Source of the DNA: Herbidospora cretacea
GTDB taxonomy: Bacteria > Actinomycetota > Actinomycetes > Streptosporangiales > Streptosporangiaceae
Length of the DNA stretch: 64,000 nt
NCBI RefSeq assembly: GCF_001570605.1
Contig: NZ_BBXG01000008.1
Location: forward strand, 108,012 to 172,011
Reading direction: 5' to 3'
Positions 27,001-33,687 of this stretch are shown in pieces. Numbering within the stretch: the stretch's first letter is position 1; every line of letters begins with the position of its first letter. The position numbers and the translations under genes were made by a program. Under the pieces are notes generated by a model. It saw nothing but the letters and a program-made list of their open reading frames with translations, had not been told where the DNA came from and did not search any database.

Positions 27001-27531
27001 CAGACGTTCTACCTGGTGTTCAAGCACTCGACGGCCAACCAGTTCGACCTCGACTCCTTCACCCTCCAGGGTCAGGGGGTCGGCGGGACGCCCACGACCA
27101 CCGGGCCGGTGGCCGGCGGGATCTACCAGATCGTCAACGTCGGCTCCAGCAAGGCGGTGGACATCGAGGGCGCCTCCACGGCCGACGGGGCAAGGGTCGT
27201 CCAGTGGTCGCCCGGCAGCGGGACGAACCAGCGGTTCCGGTTCGTCGACGCGGGCAGCGGGGCCTTCCGCCTCCAGCCGACGCACTCCAACAAGTGCATC
27301 GACGTGTCGGGCGCCTCGACCGCGACGGGCGCCCTGCTCGTCCAGTGGACCTGCCACACCAACGCGAACCAGTCCTACCGGTTCACGGCGCAGGGATCCA
27401 ACTGGAGGATCCAGGCGGGGCACAGCAACCTGTGCCTCGAAGTGCCCAACTCAACTGATCTGACCCAGCTGCGGCAGAACACCTGTTCGACCGCGACCAG
27501 TCAGCAGTGGCGGCTGACCCGGATCAGCTAA
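24028..27531 (+). CDS. Secreted multidomain protein: ThuA, soluble sugar dehydrogenase, PKD, CBM6/35, ricin
   Basis: 1167 residues with an exported signal (hydrophobic 5-22, cut near AAAAP). Order: ThuA-like domain (27-250; LLFTETAGYVHDSI, GGGGIVAIHNATDMG), PQQ-type soluble aldose dehydrogenase beta-propeller (260-690; GGEDGLVGLALDPNF, AMGFRNPFRF, FYGWPYC), PKD (700-785; DPDGDAITYAWDF), linker, CBM6/35-like (885-1015; QAEHFASSSGVRV) and ricin-type trefoil (1027-1167; KCIDVSGAS, VQWTCH). It likely binds a polysaccharide and oxidises sugars at the cell exterior; ThuA relatives are tied to 3-keto-trehalose metabolism. Last gene of the ABC operon, 28 bases after the epimerase, followed by a strong terminator. 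Confidence 0.88.
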   Translation: MRRYLIALLTPLLLVLALPAPAAAAPNFRALLFTETAGYVHDSISAGVTMINNMAAANNFEVVQSNNSSSFTTSNLATFDVVIMLQNSGMVWDNDSQRQALQAYVEGGGGIVAIHNATDMGIESTFPYWDNLIQAGAHMPAHSNIVQGTAKVADDVHPSTSGLPDRWTRTEEWYNFDRSIRGDAHILVTADETTYSPGGNAMGHDHPISWCREVGTAKVWATAMGHTASTYSEAYFQQHVLGGIRWAGGELAGDCGGTVWNRFQKVTLDSAPNQPMQLDIAPDKTVFYASRAGQLKTINPSNGQIATAHTLSVYTGGEDGLVGLALDPNFASNRYIYLYYSPTGSQSIVRVSRFTYTAANAPNALSNEQILLTIPAERIDEPGHTGGYLTFGPNGNLYIGVGDDVNPNASSGYAPIDERSGRAHFDAQRTAANTNDLRGKILRIHPESNGTYTIPSGNMFAQGTANTRPEIYAMGFRNPFRFAVNKENGWISMADYGPDAGSANSSRGPAGIVEYNLIKSPGFYGWPYCTGNNTPYNDFNFATNQSGALFNCSNPTNTSPNNTGLQTLPAARAANVWYSYSGNTAWPEMGNSGGAAPMGGPFYHFDPNLVSDTKFPQYFDDTPFFYEWSRNFLAEMRLDNSGNLLKVNRFLSSMQFRSPMDMKFGPDGSLYMIDWGSGFGGTNTDDGVYRIDYINGSRAPQARASGTPTSGQAPLTVQFSSSGSADPDGDAITYAWDFTDNGSVDSTSANPSFTYSSNGNYTARLTVRDAGGKTGTATVPIVVGNTAPTLQFSAPPNGGAFDFGDTISYTITGSDAEDGAIDCSRVQVIIALGHDTHSHDVDQRTGCSATITTQQSGHDATQNVFYVLSATYTDSGGLSKGAELILQPKMKQAEHFASSSGVRVVADTTAQDGNRVGDISNNDWISFAPMATQGVTGISYRVSSISTGGSIELRAGSPTGTLLSTTSVPSTGGWTTYASTAVSSVTGVSGSQTFYLVFKHSTANQFDLDSFTLQGQGVGGTPTTTGPVAGGIYQIVNVGSSKAVDIEGASTADGARVVQWSPGSGTNQRFRFVDAGSGAFRLQPTHSNKCIDVSGASTATGALLVQWTCHTNANQSYRFTAQGSNWRIQAGHSNLCLEVPNSTDLTQLRQNTCSTATSQQWRLTRIS

Positions 27532-27539
27532 CCGAATCG

Positions 27540-27571
27540 CCGGCCCTCCGGGGTGCCACCCGGGGGGCCGG
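27540..27571. terminator. Strong bidirectional hairpin
   Basis: A 13-bp stem (27540-27552 with 27559-27571, one G-U wobble) around a 6-base loop sits between the convergent giant secreted gene and the quinone reductase gene. It can serve both strands; there is no U tract. Confidence 0.65.
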
Positions 27572-28474
27572 TCAGCTGATGAGCAACGTCTTGCCCACGA
27601 CAGTCCTGGCCTCCATGGCGGCGTGCGCCGCGGCGGCCTCGGCCAGCGGGAACGTCTGCCCGACGAGCGGCCGGAGCACGCCCTCGGCGGCCAGCTCCAG
27701 CGCGTGGGCCAGGTGCCGCAGGCGGTCGGGGTCCGGCAGCTGCGCCACCTCGATCCCGGTGACGGTGACGTCCGGCCGGTCGACCGTGGTGAACCCCCCA
27801 CCGGCCGCGCCGTGCGCGGAGAACCGGCCGCCGGGGTTGACCAGGGGCACGGCCGCCGCGCCGAGCGCGCCGCCGACGTTGTCCAGCACCACGTCCGCGC
27901 GCGGCCACTCCGGCCGCCCGGAGTCGACCAGCACGTCCGCGCCGAGCTCCCCCAGCCGGCCCAGCTTCACCCCCCGGGCGACCGCGATCACGGTGGCCCC
28001 GCGCGCCTTCGCGAGCTGCACCTCCAGCGCCCCGAGCCCGCCGCTCGCCCCCACGACCAGCACCGTGTCGGACGGCCCGATCCTCGTCGCCTCGAACAGC
28101 GCCAGCGCGGTCGTGGCGTCGTGGAGCAGCGCGGCGGCCGTCCGGAGCGAGACGCCACCGGGCACCTCGACGGCCGCCACCGCCACCGCCTTCCCGGCGT
28201 AACCGCCGTAGCCGCCGTAGCCGCCGGTGTATCCGGCCACCCTCCGGCCGTCCTGATCGCGCCCGGCCACTCCCCCGCCGGGGACGTACGGCGGCCGGAC
28301 CGGCCAGTAGTCCTGCCCCAGCCCCCACCGCACCACGGTCTCCAGCAGCAGGGTGTCGCTGACCTCGACGTCGACCAGGATCTCGCCCTCCCCCGCGACC
28401 GGGTCGGGGATCTCCACCGTCTCCAGCACATCGGGGCCGCCGAACCGGGAGACCCGCACCGCTTGTGTCGTCAT
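27572..28474 (-). CDS. Quinone oxidoreductase-like NADPH dehydrogenase (zinc-free MDR)
   Basis: 300 residues. It begins MTTQAVRVSRFGGPDVLE, typical of the QOR branch of medium-chain reductases. It has no zinc ligands, carries the Rossmann motif VVGASGGLGALEVQLAKARGATVIAVAR (residues 146-173) and a C-terminal LVGQTFPLAEAAAAHAAME segment. A Gly-Tyr-rich insertion (TGGYGGYGGYAG, near residue 88) is unusual. It probably reduces quinones or reactive enones with NADPH. Its promoter contains a MerR dyad (separate entry), so the divergent MerR protein should control it. Confidence 0.85.
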   Translation of the reverse strand: MTTQAVRVSRFGGPDVLETVEIPDPVAGEGEILVDVEVSDTLLLETVVRWGLGQDYWPVRPPYVPGGGVAGRDQDGRRVAGYTGGYGGYGGYAGKAVAVAAVEVPGGVSLRTAAALLHDATTALALFEATRIGPSDTVLVVGASGGLGALEVQLAKARGATVIAVARGVKLGRLGELGADVLVDSGRPEWPRADVVLDNVGGALGAAAVPLVNPGGRFSAHGAAGGGFTTVDRPDVTVTGIEVAQLPDPDRLRHLAHALELAAEGVLRPLVGQTFPLAEAAAAHAAMEARTVVGKTLLIS

Positions 28475-28481
28475 GGCGGGC

Positions 28482-28512
28482 AGACTAGGAGTTCAACATT
28501 TGTTGAAGTCAA
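28482..28512 (-). promoter_or_regulatory. MerR-type promoter: 19-bp spacer containing a perfect dyad
   Basis: Reading leftward, -35 TTGACT (28512-28507) and -10 TAGTCT (28487-28482) are 19 bases apart, the over-long spacing MerR activators correct. TTCAACA-TT-TGTTGAA, a perfect dyad, fills the spacer (28492-28507). Transcription would begin at about 28475, so the quinone reductase mRNA should be leaderless from ATG 28474. Confidence 0.75.
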
Positions 28513-28527
28513 CCCCGGGAGGCCCGC

Positions 28528-28929
28528 ATGGCCCTGACGGTCGGAGACCTGGCCCGTGCGAGCGGCGTCAATCCCTCGGCTGTACGTTTCTACGAGGCCC
28601 ACGGCCTGCTGTCCGCCGAGCGGACCAGCGGGAACCAGCGCCGGTTCCAGGACGCCGACGTCTGCCGCACCAAGGTCATCCGCGTCGCCCAGCGGGTCGG
28701 CCTGTCGGTCGCGGAGATCAGGCAGGTCCTCGACGACCTCCCGCCGGACCCGGCCCCCGGCGACTGGCGGAGGTTGGCCGAGAGCCTCGTCGCGGAGGCC
28801 CACCGCCGGATCAGCCAGCTCCAGCAGGTGCTCGGCGAGATCACCGGCGGCGAGAAGCTCTGTGAACTGGAAGAGCCGGCCGGGCTGCTGCCCGACCGGC
28901 TCCGGAGTTCAGGACGTCACTTGGCGTAG
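28528..28929 (+). CDS. MerR family transcriptional regulator (SoxR-like size, no Fe-S cysteines)
   Basis: 133 residues; GGGAGG precedes the ATG. The helix-turn-helix is [26 protein letters not shown] (residues 3-28), wing [16 protein letters not shown] and the long coiled helix [21 protein letters not shown]. SoxR proteins end with four cluster cysteines; here only isolated Cys remain (KLCELEE), so it is not a 2Fe-2S sensor. It faces the quinone reductase across a textbook MerR promoter. Its stop overlaps the convergent L31 gene by 13 bases. Confidence 0.88.
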   Translation: MALTVGDLARASGVNPSAVRFYEAHGLLSAERTSGNQRRFQDADVCRTKVIRVAQRVGLSVAEIRQVLDDLPPDPAPGDWRRLAESLVAEAHRRISQLQQVLGEITGGEKLCELEEPAGLLPDRLRSSGRHLA

Positions 28930-29159
28930 CGGCGGCGGAAGCGCTCGACGCGTCCGGCGGAGTCCACCACGCGGCTCTTGCCCGTGTAGAACGGGTGGCT
29001 CGCGGAGCTGACATCGACGTCCACGACCGGGTAGGTCTGGCCGTCCTCCCACTCCACTGTCTTGTCCGACCGCACCGTCGACCTGGTCAGGATCGCGAAG
29101 CCCGCGCTCGGGTCGCGGAAGACCACGGGACGGTACTCGGGGTGGATGCCCTTCTTCAT
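28917..29159 (-). CDS. rpmE2: 50S ribosomal protein L31 type B (zinc-free paralogue)
   Basis: 80 residues: [16 protein letters not shown]..., [13 protein letters not shown] and FRRRYAK are diagnostic of L31B. There is no Cys at all, so it lacks the CxxC zinc ribbon of ordinary L31. Such C-minus paralogues replace zinc-bearing L31 during zinc starvation and free the metal. It follows L33 by three bases and shares the Zur-like control region upstream of that gene. Confidence 0.95.
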   Translation of the reverse strand: MKKGIHPEYRPVVFRDPSAGFAILTRSTVRSDKTVEWEDGQTYPVVDVDVSSASHPFYTGKSRVVDSAGRVERFRRRYAK

Positions 29160-29162
29160 GCG

Positions 29163-29327
29163 CTATCGCTCCTCTCGGAAGGTCACGTGCTGCCGGATGA
29201 CGTTGTCGTACTTGCGCAACTCCATCCGGTCGGGGTCGTTGCGCCGGTTCTTCCTGGTCACGTAGGTCACGCCTGTTCCGGCACTCGACCGCAACCGGAC
29301 CAGCGGACGGAGGTCACTTCGCTTCAC
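29163..29327 (-). CDS. rpmG: 50S ribosomal protein L33 (zinc-free paralogue)
   Basis: 54 residues from GTG 29327 (a TTG at 29348 is in frame but lies inside the Zur-like box). [32 protein letters not shown] and HVTFREER are hallmark L33. It has no Cys, the C-minus form used under zinc limitation. First gene of a two-gene operon with L31B. Confidence 0.93.
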   Translation of the reverse strand: MKRSDLRPLVRLRSSAGTGVTYVTRKNRRNDPDRMELRKYDNVIRQHVTFREER

Positions 29328-29331
29328 GGGA

Positions 29332-29348
29332 TCGAAAACCGTTTTCAA
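29332..29348 (-). promoter_or_regulatory. Zur-box-like palindrome upstream of L33-L31B
   Basis: The reverse strand reads TTGAAAACGGTTTTCGA, with GAAAAC/GTTTTC arms (29334-29339 and 29341-29346). This is very close to the actinobacterial Zur box (TGAAAACGATTTTCA type). Its place just before two Cys-free ribosomal paralogues fits zinc-responsive repression. Confidence 0.75.
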
Positions 29349-29364
29349 AGCCCGAGTATTCCCG

Positions 29365-29460
29365 TCACAACTCCCCGCTCAGCACGCTCGTCCAGAAGAA
29401 CAGGAACTCGCGCAGGCGCAGGGCCTGCCGATCCAGTCTCGCGGCGAGTTCGTCGCTCAT
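29365..29460 (-). CDS. Possible 31-aa small protein
   Basis: ATG 29460 to TGA 29365 encodes [20 protein letters not shown]... ending SVLSGEL, a single amphipathic helix with an FLFFW cluster. It starts three bases after the stop of the 109-aa gene upstream, which suggests translational coupling. No family is recognised, and at this size coding potential is uncertain. Confidence 0.4.
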   Translation of the reverse strand: MSDELAARLDRQALRLREFLFFWTSVLSGEL

Positions 29461-29463
29461 GCC

Positions 29464-29793
29464 CTAGTCGCCTTCCAGGTGGAGTTCGAGATCGGCGTCG
29501 GCCGCGCACAGCTCGCCCAGCCTGAGGATCTCCGTCACGACGCTCCGCACGGACGCGTCCTCGGTCCGCGCGAGCGTCTGGGTCAGCTCGGCGACGAACT
29601 GCGGCATCTCCGCCGAGGTCAGGATCAGCGATCCGTACGGGTCGGCCCGGCGCACCATCGGCAGGCGGCTCTCCCGGCAGACATCGGCGAACACGTCCCG
29701 CACGTCGAGGAAGGCGTCGACCGGGTCGAGGCGGCGTCTGCGCGGGCTGCTGCCCGGGCGGGTGACGCGCATGATCGTCACGTCCACGCCCAT
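29464..29793 (-). CDS. Hypothetical protein (109 aa)
   Basis: ATG 29793 is preceded by GAGGAGG; earlier in-frame codons run into the divergent GH95 promoter. The sequence has a basic N-terminal third (RPGSSPRRRRLDP) and a helical acidic remainder (VRDVFADVCRESRLPMVRR, MPQFVAELTQTLART, LRLGELCAADADLELHL). No signal peptide or membrane helix. It could be half of a small two-protein unit with the 31-aa frame that follows it. Function unknown. Confidence 0.65.
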   Translation of the reverse strand: MGVDVTIMRVTRPGSSPRRRRLDPVDAFLDVRDVFADVCRESRLPMVRRADPYGSLILTSAEMPQFVAELTQTLARTEDASVRSVVTEILRLGELCAADADLELHLEGD

Positions 29794-29900
29794 GAGGCCT
29801 CCTCGATCGTCGTGATCATCATGCCGGTCATCAGCGAACAGCGTTGTCAATTTGTGACTTTCGGCGCTCTGTGAAACCTCCCGGCAACAATCTACGGTTC

Positions 29901-29916
29901 CGGATAACGTTATCCG
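29901..29916. promoter_or_regulatory. Perfect 16-bp palindrome CGGATAACGTTATCCG
   Basis: It lies 35 bases before the GH95 start. The central CG with AACGTT core is the classic layout of LacI-family operators. No LacI gene is in the window, so the regulator would be elsewhere. Confidence 0.6.
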
Positions 29917-29950
29917 AGCCTCGCCGGGCCACCACGGAAAGGCAACCCCC

Positions 29951-32662
29951 ATGACCAGAACGCGTGGCTTAGCCATGGTCAGCGCGCTCGCCCTGCTCGC
30001 CGCCCTGTCCACGGCGACCTCAGCGCAGGCCGCCACACCCACCCCCGACCAGCAGTGGGCAGCCGTACAGTCCCTGGTCGGAGCAGTGAAGGGGCGCTGG
30101 ACCAACCAGGCCTACACCGGCTCCGTCACCGACACGATGCCCGACACCGCGGTCATCGGGAACGGCGACGTCGGCGTCACCTCGGGCGGGGGTGACGGGT
30201 TCAAGACGTTCCGGATCGCCAAGGGCGACTTCTGGACCGCCAGCCCCAACCGGTCGCTCGTCGCCCTCGGGTCGGTGTCGATCCATCCGGTGAGCAGCAG
30301 CGGCTCGCCGAACCTGGCGCTCGGCTCGGCCGCGACCGCGTCGAGTTCCCACTCCTCGTTCCCGCCGAGCCGGGCCGTCAACGGCGGCTGGGGCTCCGGC
30401 TACGAGGGCTGGGTGTCCGACATCGGCAAGCCGCAGACGCTCACCCTCGACCTCGGCTCGGCCAGGACCTTCAGCCGGTACGTCCTGCGCCACGACGCCG
30501 CCGCCCGCCCCGCCGAGACGGCCAACACCACGAAGAACTGGACCCTCCAGACCAGCACCGACAACGCCACCTGGACCACCCGCGACACCGTCACGAACAA
30601 CACCGCCGCCACGACCGACCGGACGATCTCCGGCGTCACCGCCCGCTACGTCCGGCTGAGCATCTCCGAACCGACCCAGGGCACCACCTCCGACAGCGTC
30701 ACCAACCCCCGGGCGCGCATCGGCCAGTTCGAGCTCTACAACGGCAGCGGCGGCGGGGGCGGCGGCACGTCGTTCACCGAGGAGCAGAACATCCTCAAGG
30801 GCGACATCGACACCACGATGAGCCTCGGCGGCGCGCCCGTCACCCTGCGCACGTGGGTCGGCGCGACCGACAACCTGGTCGTGACCCGCGTCCAGGCCGG
30901 GGCCGCCACCACCGTCCGGGTCTCCAACACGACCCAGATCCAGAACGGCCGGGCCGGGTTCACCAGCACGGCGGGGACCTCGGGAAGCACGATCTGGGCC
31001 GCCCGCCAGACCGCCTTGGGCCAGTGGACCTCCCGCGCGGCCCTGGCCACCCGCGTCATCGGCGGCGCCCAGACCGTGAGCGGCAACCAGATCACCGTGG
31101 CCATCCCGGCGGGCGGCGCGGTCGACGTCGTCACCGCCGTCGCCGGCGGCGGGACCAGCGGAAACGACCCGGCCCCGGCCGCCCGGAGCCTGGCCGACGC
31201 GCAGAGCGGCGGGTCGATCGCCACGCAGTACGACAACCACGTCGAGTGGTGGAAGCAGTACTGGCTCAAGTCCTACGTCGACCTCGACGACGACGTGCTG
31301 GAGCGCTACTACTACGCCGCCCAGTACTTCATCGGCTCGGCCAGCCGCGCCGGGAGGACCGCGCCGGGGCTGTTCGGCATCTGGGCCACCACGGACTATC
31401 CGTTGTGGGGCGGCGACATGCACCTCAACTACAACTGGATCGCCAACTTCTACGGCGTCTACTCCTCCAACCGCGCGGACCTCGCGCTGCCCCTCTTCGA
31501 CCTGGTCAGCGCCTATCTCCCCGAGGCGAGGAGAAGGGCTGCCCAGGACCTGCGCAGGGTCAACTCCGGCTACGTCAACGGCCGGTTCCCCAGCGGCGGC
31601 GTCCCGTCGGGGGTGCTGTTCCCGGTGGGCATCGCGCCCAACGGCGCGACCGCCGACGACAACTACCACCAGCAGGTCGGCAACAGCCTGTTCACCGCGA
31701 CCCAGTACGTCTCCTACTGGCAGTACACCCGCGACCAGACCTGGCTGTCCCAGCGCGGCTACCCCTTCATGAAGGAGGTCGTCACCTTCTTCCAGCACTG
31801 GCTCCAGCTGGAGAACAACCGCTTCAACCTCTACTCCGGCCCCCACGAGGGCACCTGGGCCCGTAACTCCGGCGCCGACCTGGGCATGCTGAGGACGCTG
31901 CTCACGACGACCATCGACGCGAGCAACCGCCTGGGCGTCGACGCGGGCCTGCGCGCCACCTGGCAGGACATGCTGAACCGGCTGGCGCCGATCCCGCGGA
32001 CCACGTACAACAACCAGCAGGTGTTCGCCCTGGGCGACCCCGGCACCCTCTCCGACGGGCGGGCGATCCGGCCCGGGGACAACACCGTCAACCTGGAGTT
32101 CGTCCACCCCGGCGAGGCGCTGGGCATCAACGGCCCGGCGGCCGACCGCCAGGTGGCGATCCAGACGCTCGACGCGATGAACTCCTGGGGCCAGGACAAC
32201 TCCTTCCCCAAGGTCTTCACCCAGGCCGCGCGGGTCGGCTATCCGGCCCAGTCGCTGATCGACCGGCTGAAGACCCAGATCGCCAACCGGTCGGCGGCCA
32301 ACCTGCGGGTCACCGACCCGCACCACGGCCTGGAGAAGTCGGGCGCGGTCGAGGCGATCAACAGCATGCTGCTCCAGAGCGACCTGGGGATCATGCGGGT
32401 CTTCCCGGTCTGGCCGTCGAGCCGGAACGGCTCGTTCGTGCGGCTGCGGGCGCCGGGCGGGTTCGTCGTCTCGTCGGCGCGCGCCGGCGGCCAGGCGAGC
32501 TACGTCGACGTGACGAGCACGGTAGGCGGGCAGCTGCGGCTGCAGAACCCGTGGCCGGGCCGCGGCGTCACCGTCACCGGCGGCGCGTCGCCGTCGGTGA
32601 GCAACGATGTCATCACTTTCTCCACGGTTGCGGGGGCGACGTACTCGATCACACCTAACTAG
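29951..32662 (+). CDS. Secreted GH95-like glycoside hydrolase with inserted F5/8C (discoidin) domain
   Basis: 903 residues; export signal 1-27 (ALLAALSTATSAQAA). The N-terminal beta-sandwich (PDTAVIGNGDVGV..FRIAKGDFW) is interrupted at residues 117-265 by an F5/8 type C sugar-binding domain and a poly-Gly linker, then resumes (EEQNILKGDIDTTMSL). The (alpha/alpha)6 barrel spans about 430-800 with GIWATTDYPLWGGDMHLNYNW (the N-x-N pair of GH95), GPHEGTW (a candidate acid Glu) and LLQSDLGIMRVFPVWPS. GH95 members are mostly alpha-L-fucosidases or galactosidases; specificity here is inferred only. GGAAAGG precedes ATG 29951 and a terminator follows. Confidence 0.8.
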   Translation: MTRTRGLAMVSALALLAALSTATSAQAATPTPDQQWAAVQSLVGAVKGRWTNQAYTGSVTDTMPDTAVIGNGDVGVTSGGGDGFKTFRIAKGDFWTASPNRSLVALGSVSIHPVSSSGSPNLALGSAATASSSHSSFPPSRAVNGGWGSGYEGWVSDIGKPQTLTLDLGSARTFSRYVLRHDAAARPAETANTTKNWTLQTSTDNATWTTRDTVTNNTAATTDRTISGVTARYVRLSISEPTQGTTSDSVTNPRARIGQFELYNGSGGGGGGTSFTEEQNILKGDIDTTMSLGGAPVTLRTWVGATDNLVVTRVQAGAATTVRVSNTTQIQNGRAGFTSTAGTSGSTIWAARQTALGQWTSRAALATRVIGGAQTVSGNQITVAIPAGGAVDVVTAVAGGGTSGNDPAPAARSLADAQSGGSIATQYDNHVEWWKQYWLKSYVDLDDDVLERYYYAAQYFIGSASRAGRTAPGLFGIWATTDYPLWGGDMHLNYNWIANFYGVYSSNRADLALPLFDLVSAYLPEARRRAAQDLRRVNSGYVNGRFPSGGVPSGVLFPVGIAPNGATADDNYHQQVGNSLFTATQYVSYWQYTRDQTWLSQRGYPFMKEVVTFFQHWLQLENNRFNLYSGPHEGTWARNSGADLGMLRTLLTTTIDASNRLGVDAGLRATWQDMLNRLAPIPRTTYNNQQVFALGDPGTLSDGRAIRPGDNTVNLEFVHPGEALGINGPAADRQVAIQTLDAMNSWGQDNSFPKVFTQAARVGYPAQSLIDRLKTQIANRSAANLRVTDPHHGLEKSGAVEAINSMLLQSDLGIMRVFPVWPSSRNGSFVRLRAPGGFVVSSARAGGQASYVDVTSTVGGQLRLQNPWPGRGVTVTGGASPSVSNDVITFSTVAGATYSITPN

Positions 32663-32671
32663 ATCACCAGG

Positions 32672-32700
32672 AAGGCCGGTCACCACGCGTGGCCGGCCTT
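32672..32700 (+). terminator. Rho-independent terminator after GH95 gene
   Basis: A 12-bp stem, AAGGCCGGTCAC with GTGGCCGGCCTT (one wobble), loop CACGC, followed by TCTTGTCT. It lies nine bases after the stop. Confidence 0.8.
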
Positions 32701-32854
32701 TCTTGTCTGCAAAAACGACAAACTCATACGCAAATACTGGACAGCACTGGACGCAAATAGCCACATACACGACAAAAGCCCCAAACTACAAGGGCTTGAC
32801 AGGATCTGAGGGCAATGCAACTCTCGCAAGCATGTTACAAGAATATGAAAATAG

Positions 32855-32871
32855 ATTCGAGTAACTCGAAT
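32855..32871. promoter_or_regulatory. 17-bp perfect palindrome over the iclR-type start codon
   Basis: ATTCGAGT-A-ACTCGAAT overlaps the ATG at 32870. A protein bound here would block its own gene, the usual autoregulation of IclR proteins. A TTGACA -35-like hexamer lies at 32796-32801 in a locally AT-rich stretch. Confidence 0.6.
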
Positions 32872-33661
32872 GCAGAGTGGTCGTAAATCAGCAAGCGTCG
32901 ACAAAGCCTTCGAGCTGGTGCACGCCGTCTCCGACGCCGGGCGCGACGGGATCACCCTTGGCGCGCTCGCGAGCCGCGCCGGGATCGCCGTCAGCACCGC
33001 CCACCGGTACGTGACGTCCCTGCTCGAACTCGGTGTCCTCGACCGTGACCCGGCCGGGTCCTACCGGCTCGGGGTGACCCTGATCATGCTGGCCGGGCAG
33101 TACCTCGACGAGGACGGCCTGCGCGCCGCCGCCCGGCCCTACCTGTCCGAGCTGGTGGAGGTGAGCGGGGAGACCGTGCACCTCGGGGTGCTGGTCGGCG
33201 AGCAGATCGTCTACGTCGACAAGGTCGAGAGCGCCAAGTCGATCCGCCTGGTGTCGCACATCGGCAAACGGGCGCCGCTGCACTGCACGGCGATGGGCAA
33301 GGCGATGCTCGCCCTGCTCAAGCCCTCCCGCCGCGACGAGATCCTCGCCGGGCCTCTGGAGGTCCGGACCCCGCGGACCCTCACCGGGAACGCCCTGCTC
33401 GCCGAGCTGGGCGTGGTGCGGGACCAGGGGTTCGCGATCGACGACGAGGAGAACGAGGAAGGCGTCCGCTGCGTCGGCCTGGCGATCAAGAACGCCTCCG
33501 GCGAGCCCGTCGGCGCGTTCAGCGTCTCGGCCCCGGCCGCGCGGTTCAGCCGCGACGACTGCCACCGCCTCGCCCCCAAGGCCCGCGCGATGGCCGACGA
33601 CATCAGCAAACGCATCGGCTACGGCCCGCCCAAGGGCTCACGGCCGCGCGGCAACCACTGA
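32870..33661 (+). CDS. IclR family transcriptional regulator
   Basis: 263 residues. The winged helix-turn-helix (ITLGALASRAGIAVSTAHRYVTSLLELGVL, residues 26-55) precedes the GAF-like effector domain with YVDKVESAKSIRLVSHIGKRAPLHCTAMGKA and the ENEEGVRCVGLAI signature (residues 185-205). Effectors of this family are small organic acids or sugar-acid breakdown products. It precedes the aldehyde dehydrogenase-ABC operon by 26 bases and probably controls it along with itself. Confidence 0.9.
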   Translation: MQSGRKSASVDKAFELVHAVSDAGRDGITLGALASRAGIAVSTAHRYVTSLLELGVLDRDPAGSYRLGVTLIMLAGQYLDEDGLRAAARPYLSELVEVSGETVHLGVLVGEQIVYVDKVESAKSIRLVSHIGKRAPLHCTAMGKAMLALLKPSRRDEILAGPLEVRTPRTLTGNALLAELGVVRDQGFAIDDEENEEGVRCVGLAIKNASGEPVGAFSVSAPAARFSRDDCHRLAPKARAMADDISKRIGYGPPKGSRPRGNH

Positions 33662-33687
33662 GCGGCAACCACTAAAAGGAGTGACAG

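Noticed and set aside
24160..27423. A 1087-codon open frame antisense to the ThuA-dehydrogenase gene, and similar ones at 30020-32770 and 42802-46302
   Set aside because: All mirror well-supported genes, lack ribosome sites and encode repetitive Arg/Val/Gly sequence.
28528..28929. SoxR assignment for the MerR protein
   Set aside because: Size and helix-turn-helix fit, but the four clustered cysteines of the SoxR 2Fe-2S site are absent.
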